A stretch of DNA of 64,000 bases from Brachypterus glaber (GCA_958510825.1 OY294049.1:29521415-29585414), one strand, 5' to 3'. Shown: positions 12,187 through 24,903, counted from the stretch's first letter. Program-made: numbers and translations. Notes: generated by a model from the sequence alone, not told the origin.

Positions 12187-13247
12187 CACGGTGTATTTGA
12201 AATAGCGTAGGAAATTTTAACAGATGATTCTACATCATAAAATATGACAAAAAGTTCCTATAAACATATGTCTAAAAATGCGTCATAAGGGTGCTACACC
12301 CCTTTGAAAGTGGCTGAAAAAATCGGTTTTTATTTAATAACTCAGGAACCCTTTGAGATATATCAACGAGGTTTTGCACGTCAACTAATCGTACAAAGGC
12401 CCGTTTTTATGTGTTATTTTCATGTACTTATTTCAACCAGGGGTGTGCGAAACGGCGGGGGGGGGGGCTTATCAGTTTTTTGTCCCAAACTTTTTTCTGT
12501 GTAACTTTTTTGCTATTTTATTTTTGAAATATGATTCCTCAGGTCAAAATACATAAAAAAGGTACTCTTGTTGTAATACTGTAGCATTAACCGTTTTCGA
12601 GAAAAATTAATTTGAAGGTGAAATTCCACGGTTCGAGGACGAAAAATTAAATACTAAAATGTTGAAAACCAAAATTTTAATGATGCAGGGAGAATGTACA
12701 TTAAAAACTAAGAAAAAAACCTTATATTTTCGACCTACATGTATTGATGTAGAATATTATTATATCATTAAAATTTTGGTTTTCGACATTTTAGTATTTT
12801 AGTATTTTTTCGTCCTCGAACCGTGAAATTTCACCTTCAAATGAAAACGGTTAATCCTACAGTATTACAACAAGAGTACCTTTTTTATGTATTTTGACCT
12901 GAGGAATCATATTTCAAAAATAAAATTGCAAAAAAGTTACACAGAAAAAAGTTTGGGACAAAAAACTGATAAGGCCCCTCCGTTTCGCACACCCCTGGTT
13001 TAAATAAGTACGTGAAAATGACATACAAAGATGGGCCTTATTAGGACTAATTCACGTGCAAAAACTCGTTAACATATCTCAAAGGGTTCCTGAGGTGTTA
13101 AATAAAACCGATTTTTTTAGCCAATTTCAAAGGGGCGTAGCTCCCTTTTGACACATTTTTAGACATATGTTTATAGGAACTTTTTGTCATATTTTATCAT
13201 GTAGAATCACCTGTTAAAATTTCCTACGCTATTTCAAATACACCCTG
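12187..13247. mobile_element. Element C, copy 2: ~1.06 kb palindromic element
   Basis: Begins CACGGTGTATTTGAAATAGC and ends GCTATTTCAAATACACCCTG followed by TA. The arms match element C copies 1 and 3 over most of their length. The central loop is shorter than in copy 3. A G-homopolymer near 12,450 and a C-rich stretch near 12,975 mark symmetric positions. Terminal words and the TA flank suggest a Tc1/mariner-type non-autonomous family. Confidence 0.8.
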
Positions 13248-13524
13248 TATATTTTGTCTGGTCGGTGGGGTGTTTTATCGAAGGACCTTGGGTGTTGTGC
13301 AAAAAGAGGACTACTTACATGCCGTTTTCTCTCTTGCCTCTTCTTCTGGGCCCAGTTGTGTGGTTCCTCGGAGATTGGCTGATAATGTAATCCCTTTTGG
13401 CAGTTGTGTTACGCGATATGTGATTAATGTATTTTTCCACAGCGAGGTACATTAACGACTAACTCCTGTGTTTTGCCCTTTGGAAATGCGATATATTCAG
13501 GGCATAATTGTTTGAACCGGCGCA
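13248..13524. other. Short non-repeat-like spacer
   Basis: The most balanced base composition of the left half of the window. A 61-codon ORF (13,270-13,455, plus) has no recognisable motif. No repeat partner was found in this window, so this may be a remnant of older unique DNA. Confidence 0.3.
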
Positions 13525-14031
13525 TAGTAGTCATTAGCGGTCAAAATTCAATATCTTCTACAACTGTGGATCGTTTTAAATGAAATTTGGTTAATTTCTA
13601 AGTTTTGTAAAAGACGTATTTTGGTATAGTATAACCCTTTCAGGACTTCCGGTTGTCCCGGAAGTGGTAAGAATTTTAGTCAATTTTAAGGTTATATTGT
13701 TTTATTGGGTAAAATTTCTTAAAACTAATCGAAAATAATATTTTGCACCAAAAAAAATTTAATATATGCATTAATAAAAAATTTGACATTTTTTTTTCTT
13801 TTTGACAAATTTGGTCCTTTTAATTTTTTCTGACTTTAAATTGCCTTTAAAAAATATTTAACTCTAATTATTGATAATAAATTTATATGAGTATTAAAGA
13901 ATGATGTTTAAAGAATCATTTAAAAAAGGAATTGTTAAAAAATATGTTTTTCCTTTTTAGCTATTCGGATCAAAGGAATTCACGAAAAATAACCAAAAAT
14001 TTCATTTGGGTGCAAATTTTCATATCGTCCG

Positions 14032-15839
14032 CACGGTTCGCAAAAAATGTCAAATAAAATAAGAAATTGCTCAAGAACTTTGAAAATAATATTTGATTCC
14101 TGGCCGTTTTCTTAAATAGGAAAAGCAAAAATTAAAAAAATTCAACGACAAAATTTTTTTTATCGCACTTTTTTGTTTTGAGTATTATAAAATAGATACG
14201 CGCTGATTTATAATTTTCCCAATTCACCAATATTTGCTACAGTTTACTTTTTTCTGCTTAAACTTTTTACCTGTAACTCAAAAATTTAATTTTAAATAAT
14301 ATCTAACAAATAGGACCCCCTTGGGGGGCCTTAAAGAGGACGAAAGCCTAAATTTTTAAATTTCCCTGGATTTATCTTGTATGCTTTATTTATATACCAA
14401 TATAAGCTATTCTAGTAGTATATTAAATTTTTTTTTAATAGGAGGTTTGGGGGCCTCGAGCCAATTTTCAGATTTTTTTTAGAATTTTAATGTACAAAAA
14501 ATATTATAATATTATAAATATTTTCTAGATATTGTAAAAGAGTGTTTAAAATGTCGGTTTGGGGGTTAATTATTATATAATATATAATAATTAATATTTA
14601 ATAGTAATTATATATGTAAAATTTAAAAATTCAATAATATTTTATAACAACTCTCATATATAATTACTATTAAATATTAACTATTATTTTTTTAATGCTA
14701 TAGTTTATCATATAGTTTGCGTTAAATTTTTATTATGTTTATTTACCCAGCTTTAGAAAATAAAATATTTTTGCTTTTATATTTCAATTTTGTTTAATAC
14801 AAAATATAATTTCCACTCATTATTTTACTTTGCTTTTAATTTATTGACTTTCCTCTGGAATTAAAAAATCCCTTAAAAAAAAATTGATTTGTAAAGTAAG
14901 TTTTAAAATGGTTTTTCTTTTTCTTCCGATCGTCTTATATTGAATTGAATTGAATTGAGTTTATTTTTAATGTACATAATTATGTATGTATAATTATTAG
15001 ATATAGTAAGTCTCTTATAACCCTATTGAAAATGACGGGTCTGCGCGGGTATAAAAGTTGCATAGACCGGACTTGAGCGGGTGAATTTCATCCGCTCAAG
15101 TCCGGTTTATACACCATTTATACTCGCCCAGATCCGTCATTTTCAGCAGGGAAGAGACTTCTTTAACAACTTTTAGGGGAAATATAAACCAAATTTGGCA
15201 CGTACGCGTACATAATAATATTATTATTATATATATTTTTTATATTAATATATAATAATAATATATAATATAATATATAATAATATATATTATATAATAA
15301 TTAACCCCCAAACCGATATTTTAAACACTCTTTTACAATATCTAGAAAATATTTATAATATAACATTTTTTGTACATTAAAATTCTAAAAAAAAATCTGA
15401 AAATTGGCTCGAGACCCCCAAACCCACTATTTAAATAAAAATATTTAATATACTACTAGAATAGCTTATATTGGTATATAAATAGAGCATACAAGATAAA
15501 CCCAGGAAAATTTAAAAATTTAGGCTTTCGTCCTCTTTAAGGCCCCCCAAGGGGGTCCTATTTGTTAGATATTATTTAAAATTAAATTTTTGAGTTACAG
15601 GTAAAAAGTTTAAGAGGAAAAAAGTAAACTGTAGCAAATATTGGTGAATTGGGAAAATTATAAATCAGCGTGTATCTATTTTATAATACTCAAAACAAAA
15701 AAGTGCGATAAAAAAAAATTTGTCGTTGAAATTTTTTAATTTTTGATTTTCCTATTTAAGGAAAGGACCAGGAATCAAATTTAATTTTCAAAGTTCTTGG
15801 GCAATTTTTTATTTTATTTGACCTTTTTTGCGAACCGTG
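14032..15839. mobile_element. Element E: 1.8 kb foldback with TCCG target duplication
   Basis: Perfect outer ends CACGGTTCGC and GCGAACCGTG, with arms inverted for ~540 bp (14,032-14,580 and ~15,300-15,839). It is flanked by TCCG at 14,028-14,031 and 15,840-15,843. The uninterrupted site in D's other arms (25,340-25,365 and 49,800-49,825) carries TCCG once, which supports a 4-bp duplication. A neighbouring G leaves a 5-bp reading (GTCCG) possible on one side. CAC termini with 4-5 bp duplications are known for Chapaev (CMC) and Transib DNA transposons; no transposase is present, so assignment is open. Confidence 0.8.
15022..15150. mobile_element. 129-bp hairpin MITE inside element E
   Basis: Arms of ~58 bases around a short loop near 15,085. 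They contain GAAAATGACGGGTCTGCGCG / CCAGATCCGTCATTTTC and GACCGGACTTGAGCGG / CCGCTCAAGTCCGG. It is GC-rich compared with its host. Non-coding. Confidence 0.65.
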
Positions 15840-16164
15840 TCCGGCGAAACCGGGTATTGTGAAATTAATACATAACTTAGCCTATAGTTTTCCAAAGCTC
15901 CCCTAAAAATCCCAGTCTGCGATCTTTTACGGTTTAAAAGTTATGAGCATAAATGTGACAGATTGCATAATCAGTAATGTTAAAATTTTATATGGGTCAA
16001 ATTTTTTAGTACCATACCACCTTCACATGTCAATATCACCGATTTTCGTCAAATTTGGTACACAAGTTCACTAATGCATTATAACAACAAATGTAAAGTG
16101 AAAAAGCTTAAAAAAAATTTTTCGCCGATTTATGGACAAAACAAGTTTTTGTTGTTTTTCATAA

Positions 16165-17250
16165 ATAATAAAATTTGTAAAATGCAACTTTTTCAAAACT
16201 CTTTTATAAAATGTTTATTTTTTGACAAAAATTTCTCAAAATTTGTAATATTTCTAACACGTAAATGCTTTATAAAGGGAAATGCGCAAATTAAAAAAAA
16301 ATCACATTTGGCTCTTCCTCTTCTTTTTTAAATATTAAATTTTCTCGCTTTTTAGGGTCGCATTCAATCCAAATTTTGAAAGGGGGCCCCTAATTTTTTT
16401 GGGATGTCAAATAAGGCAAACGGGAGCCCAAACATACCTCTATCGGTGATATAAAATTTGTTCTGGTATTTTAAGATCTAAACCCTTTACGGGCCCCTTA
16501 AAAATGGCTAAAAATGGCAAAATAAAAAAAATTCTAAAATGCCACTCTTTTAATATTTTGTTATAAAATGTTTATTTTTTGTTAAAAATTGCTCAAAATT
16601 TGTGAAATTACTAACACTTAAATGCTTTATAAAGAAAAACGCGCAAATATAAAAAAATACATTTTGATCTTCTTCTTCTTTAAATATAAATTTTTCTCGC
16701 TTTTCAGGATCGCATTCAATTCAAATTTGGAAAGGGGGTCCCTAATTTTTTTGGGATGTCAAATAAGGCAAACGGGAGCCCAAACATACCTCTATCGGTA
16801 ATATAAATTTTTTTCTGGTATTTTGAGATCTAAACCCTCTACGAGCCCCTTAAAAATTGTTAAAAATGTCAAAATAAAAAAAAATTGTAAAATGCCACTC
16901 TTTTAATGTTTTGATATAAAATGTTTATTTTTTGTTAAAAATTGCTTAAAATGTGTTATATTAATAACACGTAAATGCTCAAATTAAAAAAAAAATACAT
17001 TTGGCTCTTTTTCTTCTTCCTTAAAAAATAATTTTTCTCGCATTTCGAGGTTGCATTTAATCCAAATTTTCAAAGGGGGCGGGCCCCTACTTTTTTTTTT
17101 TTTGGGATATCACAATGAGCAAACGAGAGCCCAAACTTACCTTTATCGATGATATAAAATTTGTTTTGATTTTCTGAGATCTAAACCCCCTACCATCCCT
17201 TGGAAAATAGCTAAAAAATGGTAAAATTTAAAAATTAGCGCATTTTACCT
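16165..17250. repeat. Three ~355-bp tandem units in the left arm of F
   Basis: The word AAAATGTTTATTTTTTG recurs at 16,207, 16,565 and 16,918 (periods 358 and 353). Each unit also contains TTCTCGC followed by a CAAAT/GGGCCCCTAATTTTTTTGGG region and AAACGGGAGCCCAAAC. The third unit is the most diverged. Confidence 0.85.
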
Positions 17251-18796
17251 ATTCGAGAGCTATTTTCAATATACCTATGTACCTTTATATTTACATTAAG
17301 TACAAAATAATGTAACGATAGGGTCCTTATCCCTTTTGAAAAGCATTTATCTTTGATATATTTTGTTCATGGGACCCAACGAAATATTGTAACATTTAAA
17401 AATCAAATTTTTATATATTTTAAGAATTTAGGCTTAGTTCATAAATTGTGGCATACTTTTAGGGAATCTTAGTTATTTGACAGATTTTCAATAAAACTGG
17501 CGTATATGCACATATGTTTATGAATCATACATTTATGCATATCCGCCCCTTTTGTCGCAAAAAAATATGGCTTAATCGGCAAATTCAAATTGTTTTAATA
17601 CTTAAGATAAGCTATATAGAACTGTTAAAGTCAATGCCGCCTACTAGAAAAAAATAATTTAATTAATTTACAAAATGTGCACATTTATCTAGACATTTAC
17701 TAAGGAAAGTACCTTTCAGCGGATTTGGCTGAAATTTCTGTATGTTGTAGTCCTTAGTTCCCTGAACAAAACTGACTGGGTCGCACCTTTTGAATTTTAT
17801 GAATTAATGGACTGTATATCGAAATACATCTAGAAAACGACTAGAGCAAAGTTTGCTCAATAAACATTTATACCGAAAATATTGGTTTATTGTAAATTCC
17901 TTGTATATGGCATCATATGGCATTGGCATATCCAAAATAGTGTAAAGTGTTAAATTCGTGCATGTTGGGTAAATATTGTTGATCATGTTTTTTCTCTTTT
18001 CTCGACGTTTTAGAACATTTTGATTCGAAATCTGCAAAAACATCGTCTGTCGGTATGTCTGTATGTATGTTAGCACTATATCTTAATTTCTAGATGAGCT
18101 ATCGACAAACGTTTTTTTTATTTTTTTTTCACATGCAGGAGAAGATCTAGTTTTATGTTTGTAAAAATCAAAGTTAATCAAAGCTGGGTAAAACTACCAC
18201 TTTTTCTTAATTACTTTCGAATGATTTGACCAGACTTTAAGTTCATTATGCAAATTACTTTTTGTACTGCTTAAACGTCTACCAAAAATAAAGTCTCTAG
18301 ATCAAATCGTTCAAAAAATATTTCAAAAATATTTAAAACATTTATTGGTAAATTTTGAATGAATTAACCTAGAGACTTTATTTTTGGTAGATATCTAGGT
18401 ATTATTTAAAGTCATTTACATACTATATTTGAGGTCTAGAGGTCAAAAAAAAAATTCATGACTAATATATATTAAAAAGTGATTTTTATATGTTGCAGTT
18501 GCAGTTTTTTCCAAGGATTAGTTGGTCCCATGAATAAAATATATCCAAAATAAATTAAATGATTTTTAAAAGTGCTAAAAAGCCCATCGTTACATTATTT
18601 TGTAGTTATTGTAAATATAAAGGTATATTGAAAAAAAAAAAAAAAGCTCTTGAATAGGTAAAATACCCTTAGGCGCTTATTTTTAAATTTTACCATTTTT
18701 CAGCTATTTTCCAATGGCTGGTAGAGGGTTTAGATCTTAAAAAACAAAAAACAAAAATTATATCATCGTTAGATGTATGTTTAGGCTCTCATTTAA

Positions 18797-19385
18797 TGAT
18801 TCACCCACCGCAGTAATGAGGAGAATCCAGCGCATGCGCACTGATTTTCTTATTTTTGTTTTAACGTAGATATAATCCTATTTGATTCTTAAAATATATC
18901 GCCTTGTAAATTCTGAAATATCGTATCTGAAAAATGCCTTCCATAAAAAAAAAACACCAAACCACCAAACCAAACTATCATTAACGTTAACCAACGCCTC
19001 CCATTAAAAAAAAAACACCAAACCAAACCATTGTTAACGTAAACCAACGCCTCCCATTAAAAAAAAAAACACCAAACCAGCAAACTACCAAACCAAACCA
19101 TTGTTAACGTAAACCAATGCCCCCATCAAAAAAATCAAACAGAAATTCTTGAGTATTTTAACAATATTTTGCTATATATTCTAACAAAAAAAACTAGTGT
19201 ACTGGTAGTAGTAGTTTGCTGGTTTGGTGTTTTTTTTTAATGGAAGGCGTTGGTTTACGTTAACAATGGTTTGGTTTGGTAGTTTGCTGGTTTGGTGTGT
19301 TTTTTTTTAATGGGAGGCGTTGGTTTACGTTAACAATGGTTTGGTTTGGTAGTTTGCTGGTTTGGTGTTTTTTTTTTTAATTTGC
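18797..19385. mobile_element. Minisatellite foldback N, copy 1 (truncated), inside F
   Basis: Starts with TTCACCCACCGCAGTAATGAG, then CCAGCGCATGCGCAC, as in copy 2 at 63,031. It then has ~4 minisatellite units on one strand (starts at 18,936, 18,996, 19,049, 19,119) and about three on the other strand (19,200-19,380), so the array is itself palindromic. Right end truncated against F sequence. Confidence 0.7.
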
Positions 19386-20423
19386 GCATTTCCCTTTAAA
19401 AAGCATTTAAGTGATAGTAATATAACAAATGAAAAATTTTTCACAAAAAATAAACAGTTTATAACAAAATATTAAAGCGAGAAAAATTTATATTTAAAGA
19501 AGAAGAAGAAGAAGAACGAAATGTATTAGTTTTTTAATTTGCGCTTTTCTCTTTATAAAGCATTTACGTGTTTGTAACATCACAAATTTTGAGCAATTTT
19601 TAACAAAAAATAATCATTTTATAAAACAGTTTTGAAAAAATTGCATTTCACAAATTTTATTATTTATGAAAAACCACAAAAACTTGTTTTGTCCATAAAT
19701 CGGCGAAATTTTTTTTTAATCTTTTTTACTTTACATTTGTTGTTACAATGCATTAGTGAACTTCTGTACCAAATTTGACGAAAATCGGTAAGATTGACAT
19801 GTGAAGGTGGTATGGTATTAAAAAATTTGACCCATGTTAACGGATTTCGCAATAATTTTATTATGACACATAAGTATCTTAAATATTATGTTTTCCTTCA
19901 GATTTATTCAAAAAGTAAATACTATTGTATTACCTATACTATACCGGTTGAGTTTCAATCCATGGACACCCCCTAAAATGGAATTGTTTTCAGTCCGATG
20001 AAACCAAATTTTTTATGGCTTATATTTCTTAACAAGGGCTACAAAATGGCGTACAAAATTATTTTTTGCACTTCCGGTTTCACTGGAAACTAAGTTAAAT
20101 TATTTTTTTAATGACCCCCTGTATATTTTTGCATTTTTAAATCCAGAAAACAAATTTACATTAAAAAAAATCATTTAAAAACCTTTTATTTTTTTTAGTA
20201 CGTTTTTTATTATTTTTTTTTTATTAACATTCATGATTTTTTTTTTGTAAATAAAATCTTATTGATTTTTTTAGATGTAAAATTGTTTTCTGAATTTAAA
20301 AATGCAAAAATATACAGGGGTTGTCATTTAAAAAAATAAAATTAATTTAGTTTCGGGCGAAACCGGAAGCGCAAAAAAATAATTGTAAACGCCATTTTGT
20401 AGCCCTTGCTAAGAAATATAAGG

Positions 20424-20662
20424 GAACGTTCAAGTATTACGTAACGCAAATTGTACCAAAATTCATAAACTTCATACCCCGGTTGCCGCGTTAGTAAACT
20501 CTGTAGACATTTTATATTTTGGCTACCCCCCTAACACCCCCCCCCTTTTTGGGTGGGTATCCAAAACATGAAATATCTATAGCCTTTAATAACTCGAGAA
20601 ACCGAGTGTGAAGTGTATGAATTTTGGTACAATTTGCTTTACGTAATACTTGAACGTTCTCT
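20424..20662. mobile_element. Harbinger-like MITE core H, copy in centre of G
   Basis: Left end GGGAACGTTCAAGTATTACG and right end CGTAATACTTGAACGTTC enclose ~240 bp, including a C-rich run at ~20,525. Inner arms contain TTGTACCAAAATTCATA and its inverse. The flanks TAA/TTA are mirror images because the copy lies at the centre of a palindrome, so a clean target duplication cannot be called. Confidence 0.6.
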
Positions 20663-21396
20663 TATATTTCTTAGCAAGAGCTACAAAATGGCGTATACAA
20701 TTATTTTTATTATTTTTTTGCGCTTCCGGTTTCGCCCGAAACTAAGTTAATTTTATTTTTTTAAATGACAACCCCTGTATATTTTTGCATTTTTAAATTC
20801 AGAAAACAATTTTACATCTAAAAAAAATCAATTAATTATTTTTTTATTCATTAAAAAAAGCCTAATCCGGCAAAAGTGGAAGATAAATAAATAAAAGTAC
20901 GCCATTTTGTAGCCCTTACAATAGCGCACCAAAAAATTAAGACCGCCCAAGAGGTTGCCATTTGAAAACATGAAGTTATGAAAGAAACCCCGCTTTGAAA
21001 AATTTAAAGTACAAAATAATTACAAAATTTTGGTTTTTACATAAAACTTGTATTTTTTCCACATAAATAAGATTTTATTTATAAAAAAAATAAATCATGT
21101 ATGTTAATAAAAAAAAATAATAAAAAAAGTACTAAAAAAATAAAAAGTTTTTAAATGATTTTTTTTAATGTAAATTTGTTTTCTGGATTTAAAAATGCAA
21201 AAATATACATTACATTTATTTATTTATTTATTTATTTATTAGGACACCCAACAGGACAAGTCCCAATAAAAGGGAGTCACTAATTAACAAAAAAATAAAA
21301 TAGTAGCTTAGTCTAAAACTTAATAATTAAATAACAAATTAAATTGTACAATAAATTGATTTATTTTTTTTTTTTTTAGGTAATAATACACAAATT

Positions 21397-24239
21397 TTAT
21401 TCTATTGCTCTAGCTGATATAAGATAGTTAATAACTTTATTCTTAAAAAGATAAATGGATGTACCAAAAATGTCAATATCACATAAGTTATTATTATAAT
21501 AATTAGGGATTCTTTGAAAGGCAGAATTCTGGTCCAAATTACTTTTTGATAACTCAATTACGAAACTATTCTGTAATCTATTTCTATGACTAGGTACTCT
21601 AAAATGAATGTGATCAAGTAAGTTTGATTCGAATTTGCCGTTGACTACTTTATGTAAGAAAATTGCATCTAGTAAGATTCTTCTTTCTTGTAAGCTTAAA
21701 ATCTTGTAGGTTGTTAGGTTTTCAGTATAAGTGCTTGCAACGAGCTCCGGGTTAAATCTATAATTTAGCCTCTTTAAAAATACATGCTGAATTTTTTCAA
21801 TTCTTTCAATATATTTTTTATAGTGAGGAGTCCAAGTGACCGTGTTATATTCGAGCATACTTCTAATAAGGCTAAAATACAGACTTTTAACACAATTAAT
21901 GTTTCTAAAGCTCTTTGTAATTCTCATTACAAACCCTAACATTCTATAAGCTTTAGCTACGATTGAATCAATATGTTTCTCAAATGAAAGCGTGTTATCA
22001 ATGATTATGCCCAAATCATTAATTGATTCAACCTTTGTTATTGCTTGAGTATCAAAGTAGTAAGTGCTGTTTAGGACATTTCTGTTTCTTGTAAATGTGA
22101 TTTGATTACATTTTTTAATATTTAAAAATAAGTAATTGGACTTGCAGTAATTTTAAAATCTATTAATGTCTTGCTGAAATAAAGATATGTCAAAAACTGA
22201 CCCAATTCTCATGAATATTTTTAAGTCGTCAGCGTATAAAATAAAACAGCAATAAACAAAACACAAATATATATCAAATATATATATAAGGAATAACAAA
22301 GGTCCAATGTGACTGCCTTGAGGTACACTTTCAGACTGAAATCCATTTACAATTACAAACAAAAAACGATCCGACAAATAAGATTTAATCCAGCACAAGA
22401 GTTGACCAAAAATACCAAACATATCACTTTTGTAGAATAAAGTGTTGTGATCAAGCTTATCAAAAGCTTTCATTAGGTCTGTATAAATGGCATCCACTTG
22501 TACCCGATCATCCAAGCTTTTAGACAAAAAAGTCCAAAAAAGGCAGAAGGTTAGTTAAAGTAGACCTACCCTTAAAGAACCCATGCTGGTGTGTAGTGAG
22601 AAGATTTTTGGCGTTTGCAAACAACTGATCTGTAACAATTGCTTCCAAAAGCTTTCCACATACATTTAAGATAGAAATGGGCCTATAATTAGATAGGTCA
22701 CACTTTTTACTTGAAAATTGGAACTATTTTAGCTACCTTCCACTGGGATGGAAAGTAACCCTCTCTTATGGACTTATTAAACAAAATATAAAGCGGAGTA
22801 TGTATTGATGGGGCACATGATTTGACAAACAATGGAGGAATACCATCGAGGCCAGCACCTTTTTTGGAATCTAGTTTTTTAATGCGGTTATTTATTTCTT
22901 CTTTAGATATGTTGGTTATATTGATTGCTTGATTTAAGTTTTGCGGTGAAGTTATTAAAACAGGTTTATCTGCAGGTTCATAAACTGAAGCAAAAAAATT
23001 TCCAAAGCCGTTTACTACCTCTTGATAACCCTCCAGCTTGTTGCCATTGTGATACATGGTGGAAGGAATATAATTAGATGTTTTTAGATTACTCACATAA
23101 TTCCAAAAATTTTTAGGGCATTCTATTAAATCTTCTTCGGTTTCCGAAATGTATTTCGCGTGATCGTTTTTTATTGAGGTTTTGCTTTCAGCCCTAAAGT
23201 TAGAGAAGATATTGTAGTCATTAATATTTTTATATATTTTCCACTTTTTGTGAAACTTTTCTTTTTGTTTGATAAGCTTAATAGTGTGAAAAGAAAACCA
23301 TTTCGCATATTTATTTTTGTTAATATTTTTTAGGGGAACATGTTTGTTTATTATTTGATTGTTTTCTTCGTAAAAAATATTAGTAGCCGATTGCATATCT
23401 AATTTGGACATTATTTCGTTCCAGTCAATGTTTTGAATTTCAGTATTTATAATATCATAATTAGCTTTATGAAAGTTTTTATGTTTGTAAGAAATCTGAT
23501 TTAGTTTTATAGCGTGCGGAAGGTTAATACTTATGTCAAGAGCTGGGTGGTGTGTGTCTTCTTTAACGAAAGGAGAGTCACATCTAGTCACCTCCAGTTC
23601 ATTAGAATTTTACAAAACTAAATCTAGTATTCTGTTATTCCCATTGACAGTAGAATTAAATTGGAGCAAATTATTAAATGATATGCAGTCTGCAAAATCT
23701 AGATAGGTTTCGTCATTAACAAGATTATGCAATAAGCAATTTGTGTTTAACTTAAAACCCCAAGTGAATTTATTTAGATTATAGTCGCCTACAATGAGAA
23801 TTGGATCGTCATTATTTGATTCAATAATTTCAGCAATATTATTAAAGTGATGCAAGTAGTTATTTTTACCTGCATAGCCCGGAATATAAATACAGCAAAT
23901 AATTATTTTTTTATTACCAGAAAGTGTGACAGACACCCATTTATCCTCATAAATGTTACTTAAAGAAGAAACCGGAAGCTCCCTGGATTCATATTTTGTA
24001 GAAACGGCCAGAAGAACACCGCCTCCATCTTCTTTGACGCCGATGCCTTCACTACGATCTCTCCTGTAGACGTTATAGCTCGCATAGTCAAATAGTTCGT
24101 TGCTGTTGAATCCTGGCTTTAAATTCGATTCTGTTAAACATATAATATCATAATTTGAACTCAAACACGCAAAATAAAAGTCACTGGTCTTTGTGCGAAG
24201 ACCATTACAATTTTGATAGTATATAGATAGGTTAGCCAT
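21397..24239 (-). pseudogene. LINE 1 ORF2: endonuclease-reverse transcriptase, disabled
   Basis: The translation starts at ATG 24,239 with an apurinic-type endonuclease. Visible parts are the N-terminal YYQNCNGLRTK, the catalytic-Glu segment ICLTES, VGDYNL, and DTHHPAL in place of the usual SD-H-H box. The reverse transcriptase follows, with GLDGIPP, YADD (near 22,235) and a C-terminal LGIIIDNTLSFEKHI segment typical of LINE fingers/thumb. The frame is broken by an in-frame TAA at 23,607-23,609, a frameshift at ~22,707, another near 22,530, and a TAA at 22,153-22,155. The family function is nicking DNA and copying the element's RNA at the nick. This copy cannot make the whole protein; the ~947-codon span is normal for the family. 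Confidence 0.9.
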
Positions 24240-24286
24240 TGTCCTTTTGAAATAATATAAAATAAATTAATAGTATTATCAGTCTG

Positions 24287-24592
24287 TTATTTTTTTAGGT
24301 TGGATAAAATCACATCTGATGTAACATTAATAGTTTTAGAAGTAGAATTTTTTCTAATAAGAATCTTGCAGTCCTGGGTCCAACAAAAATCGTATTTAAA
24401 TTCCTTGCAAAACTTTCTAGCGTTATAAAAAAGCTTCTGATTGTTAAGTGTTAGGTGTTCGTTTAAAAAAATATTATTTGTAGCATTAAAACCAATATCT
24501 GAAGCTTTCAAGTGTTTATGTTTCTTGGCTAATGAAAATAATTCACATTTTTTATAACGATTTAAAAATCTTACTAAAATTGGTTTGGGTTT
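24287..24592 (-). pseudogene. LINE 1 ORF1, C-terminal fragment
   Basis: An open frame runs from the truncated end (~24,592) to the stop at 24,287. It contains FLNRYKKCELFS, then NEHLTLNNQKLFYNARK and FCWTQDCKILIRKN. This pattern (N-E-x-L-T-x-x-N-x-x-L-F followed by F-x-W-T-x-x-x-x-I-x-x-R-K-N) is the conserved C-terminal domain of many insect LINE ORF1 proteins, which bind the element's RNA. The stop is ~48 bases before the ORF2 ATG. Only about 100 codons remain. Confidence 0.8.
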
Positions 24593-24609
24593 ATTACATT
24601 ACATGTCTG

Positions 24610-24859
24610 TTTAACCTCGTACCATTCTACTTAATTAAGCATCCCCTAAGTCCAGGACTTGTGTGGGCTAGTAGTAGAGGGAACCACCGGTTTATACTGA
24701 CTTTGAACTAGTTTCTAGGGACTGTCCGTTTTACTTTTCGCCTTCGCCAAATTTCAATGATTAATTAACTGAATAAAGCAAATCGGCGCCAGTGAGAATC
24801 GAACTCACGATAGTAGATTTGCTATTTATACGCGCTAACCACTACGCTATGCCAGTCCC

Positions 24860-24860
<1 letters not shown>
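24610..24860 (-). mobile_element. tRNA-derived SINE, copy 1
   Basis: On the minus strand a tRNA-like head (24,783-24,860) shows an A-box-like TAGCGTAGTGGTTAGCGCG and a B-box-like GAGTTCGATTCTCAC. It is followed by a body ending AGTCCTGGACTTAGGGGATG ... CGAGGTTAAA. The body is shared with SINE copy 2 at 61,222. The ends of the tRNA-like part do not form an acceptor stem (GGGACTG against TGGCGCC), so this is not a working tRNA gene. RNA polymerase III transcription is the known mode for such SINEs. Confidence 0.85.

Positions 24861-24861
<1 letters not shown>

Positions 24862-24902
<41 letters not shown>
24862..24902. repeat. (TA)n microsatellite
   Basis: About 40 bases of TA repeats between the SINE head and the CAGGGG end of the G arm. 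Confidence 0.95.

Positions 24903-24903
<1 letters not shown>

Larger units (their letters stand above)
15993..19834. mobile_element. Foldback F: 3.8 kb, tandem repeats in its arms, inserted in D/G
   Basis: Outer ends TGGGTCAAATTTTTTAGTAC and the inverse ending GACCCA at 19,834. The left arm (15,993-~17,400) holds three tandem units. The right arm (~18,520-19,834) holds about two degenerate units and is broken by element N (~18,797-19,385). The loop (~17,400-18,520) has a small hairpin at ~18,281-18,391 and a 90-codon minus-strand ORF with no known motif. Compared with the intact right end of G, eight bases (CAGGTAGG) are missing at the insertion point. Confidence 0.7.
21216..24594 (-). mobile_element. 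LINE 1: 5'-truncated APE-type non-LTR retrotransposon
   Basis: Read on the minus strand it contains the end of ORF1, a complete but mutated ORF2 and a 3' tail of AAAT repeats (21,213-21,240). It is flanked by the 10-base direct repeat TACATTACAT (21,206-21,215 and 24,595-24,604), which marks a normal target-primed insertion. The 5' end is cut inside ORF1, as expected from incomplete reverse transcription. The insertion split the right arm of G and lies next to the 3' end of SINE copy 1. The protein features place it in the Jockey/CR1 group; a finer clade needs a tree. Confidence 0.9.

Noticed and set aside
13270..13455. 61-codon ORF in the less AT-rich spacer
   Set aside because: No recognisable domain and no supporting start context or neighbouring exon. 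Kept only as a described spacer.
16165..17250. CRISPR-like regular repeats
   Set aside because: The units are ~355 bp and contiguous without unique spacers, and the setting is eukaryotic.
24783..24860. tRNA gene on the minus strand
   Set aside because: A- and B-box-like sequences are present, but the ends do not form an acceptor stem and the unit continues into a SINE body shared with another copy.
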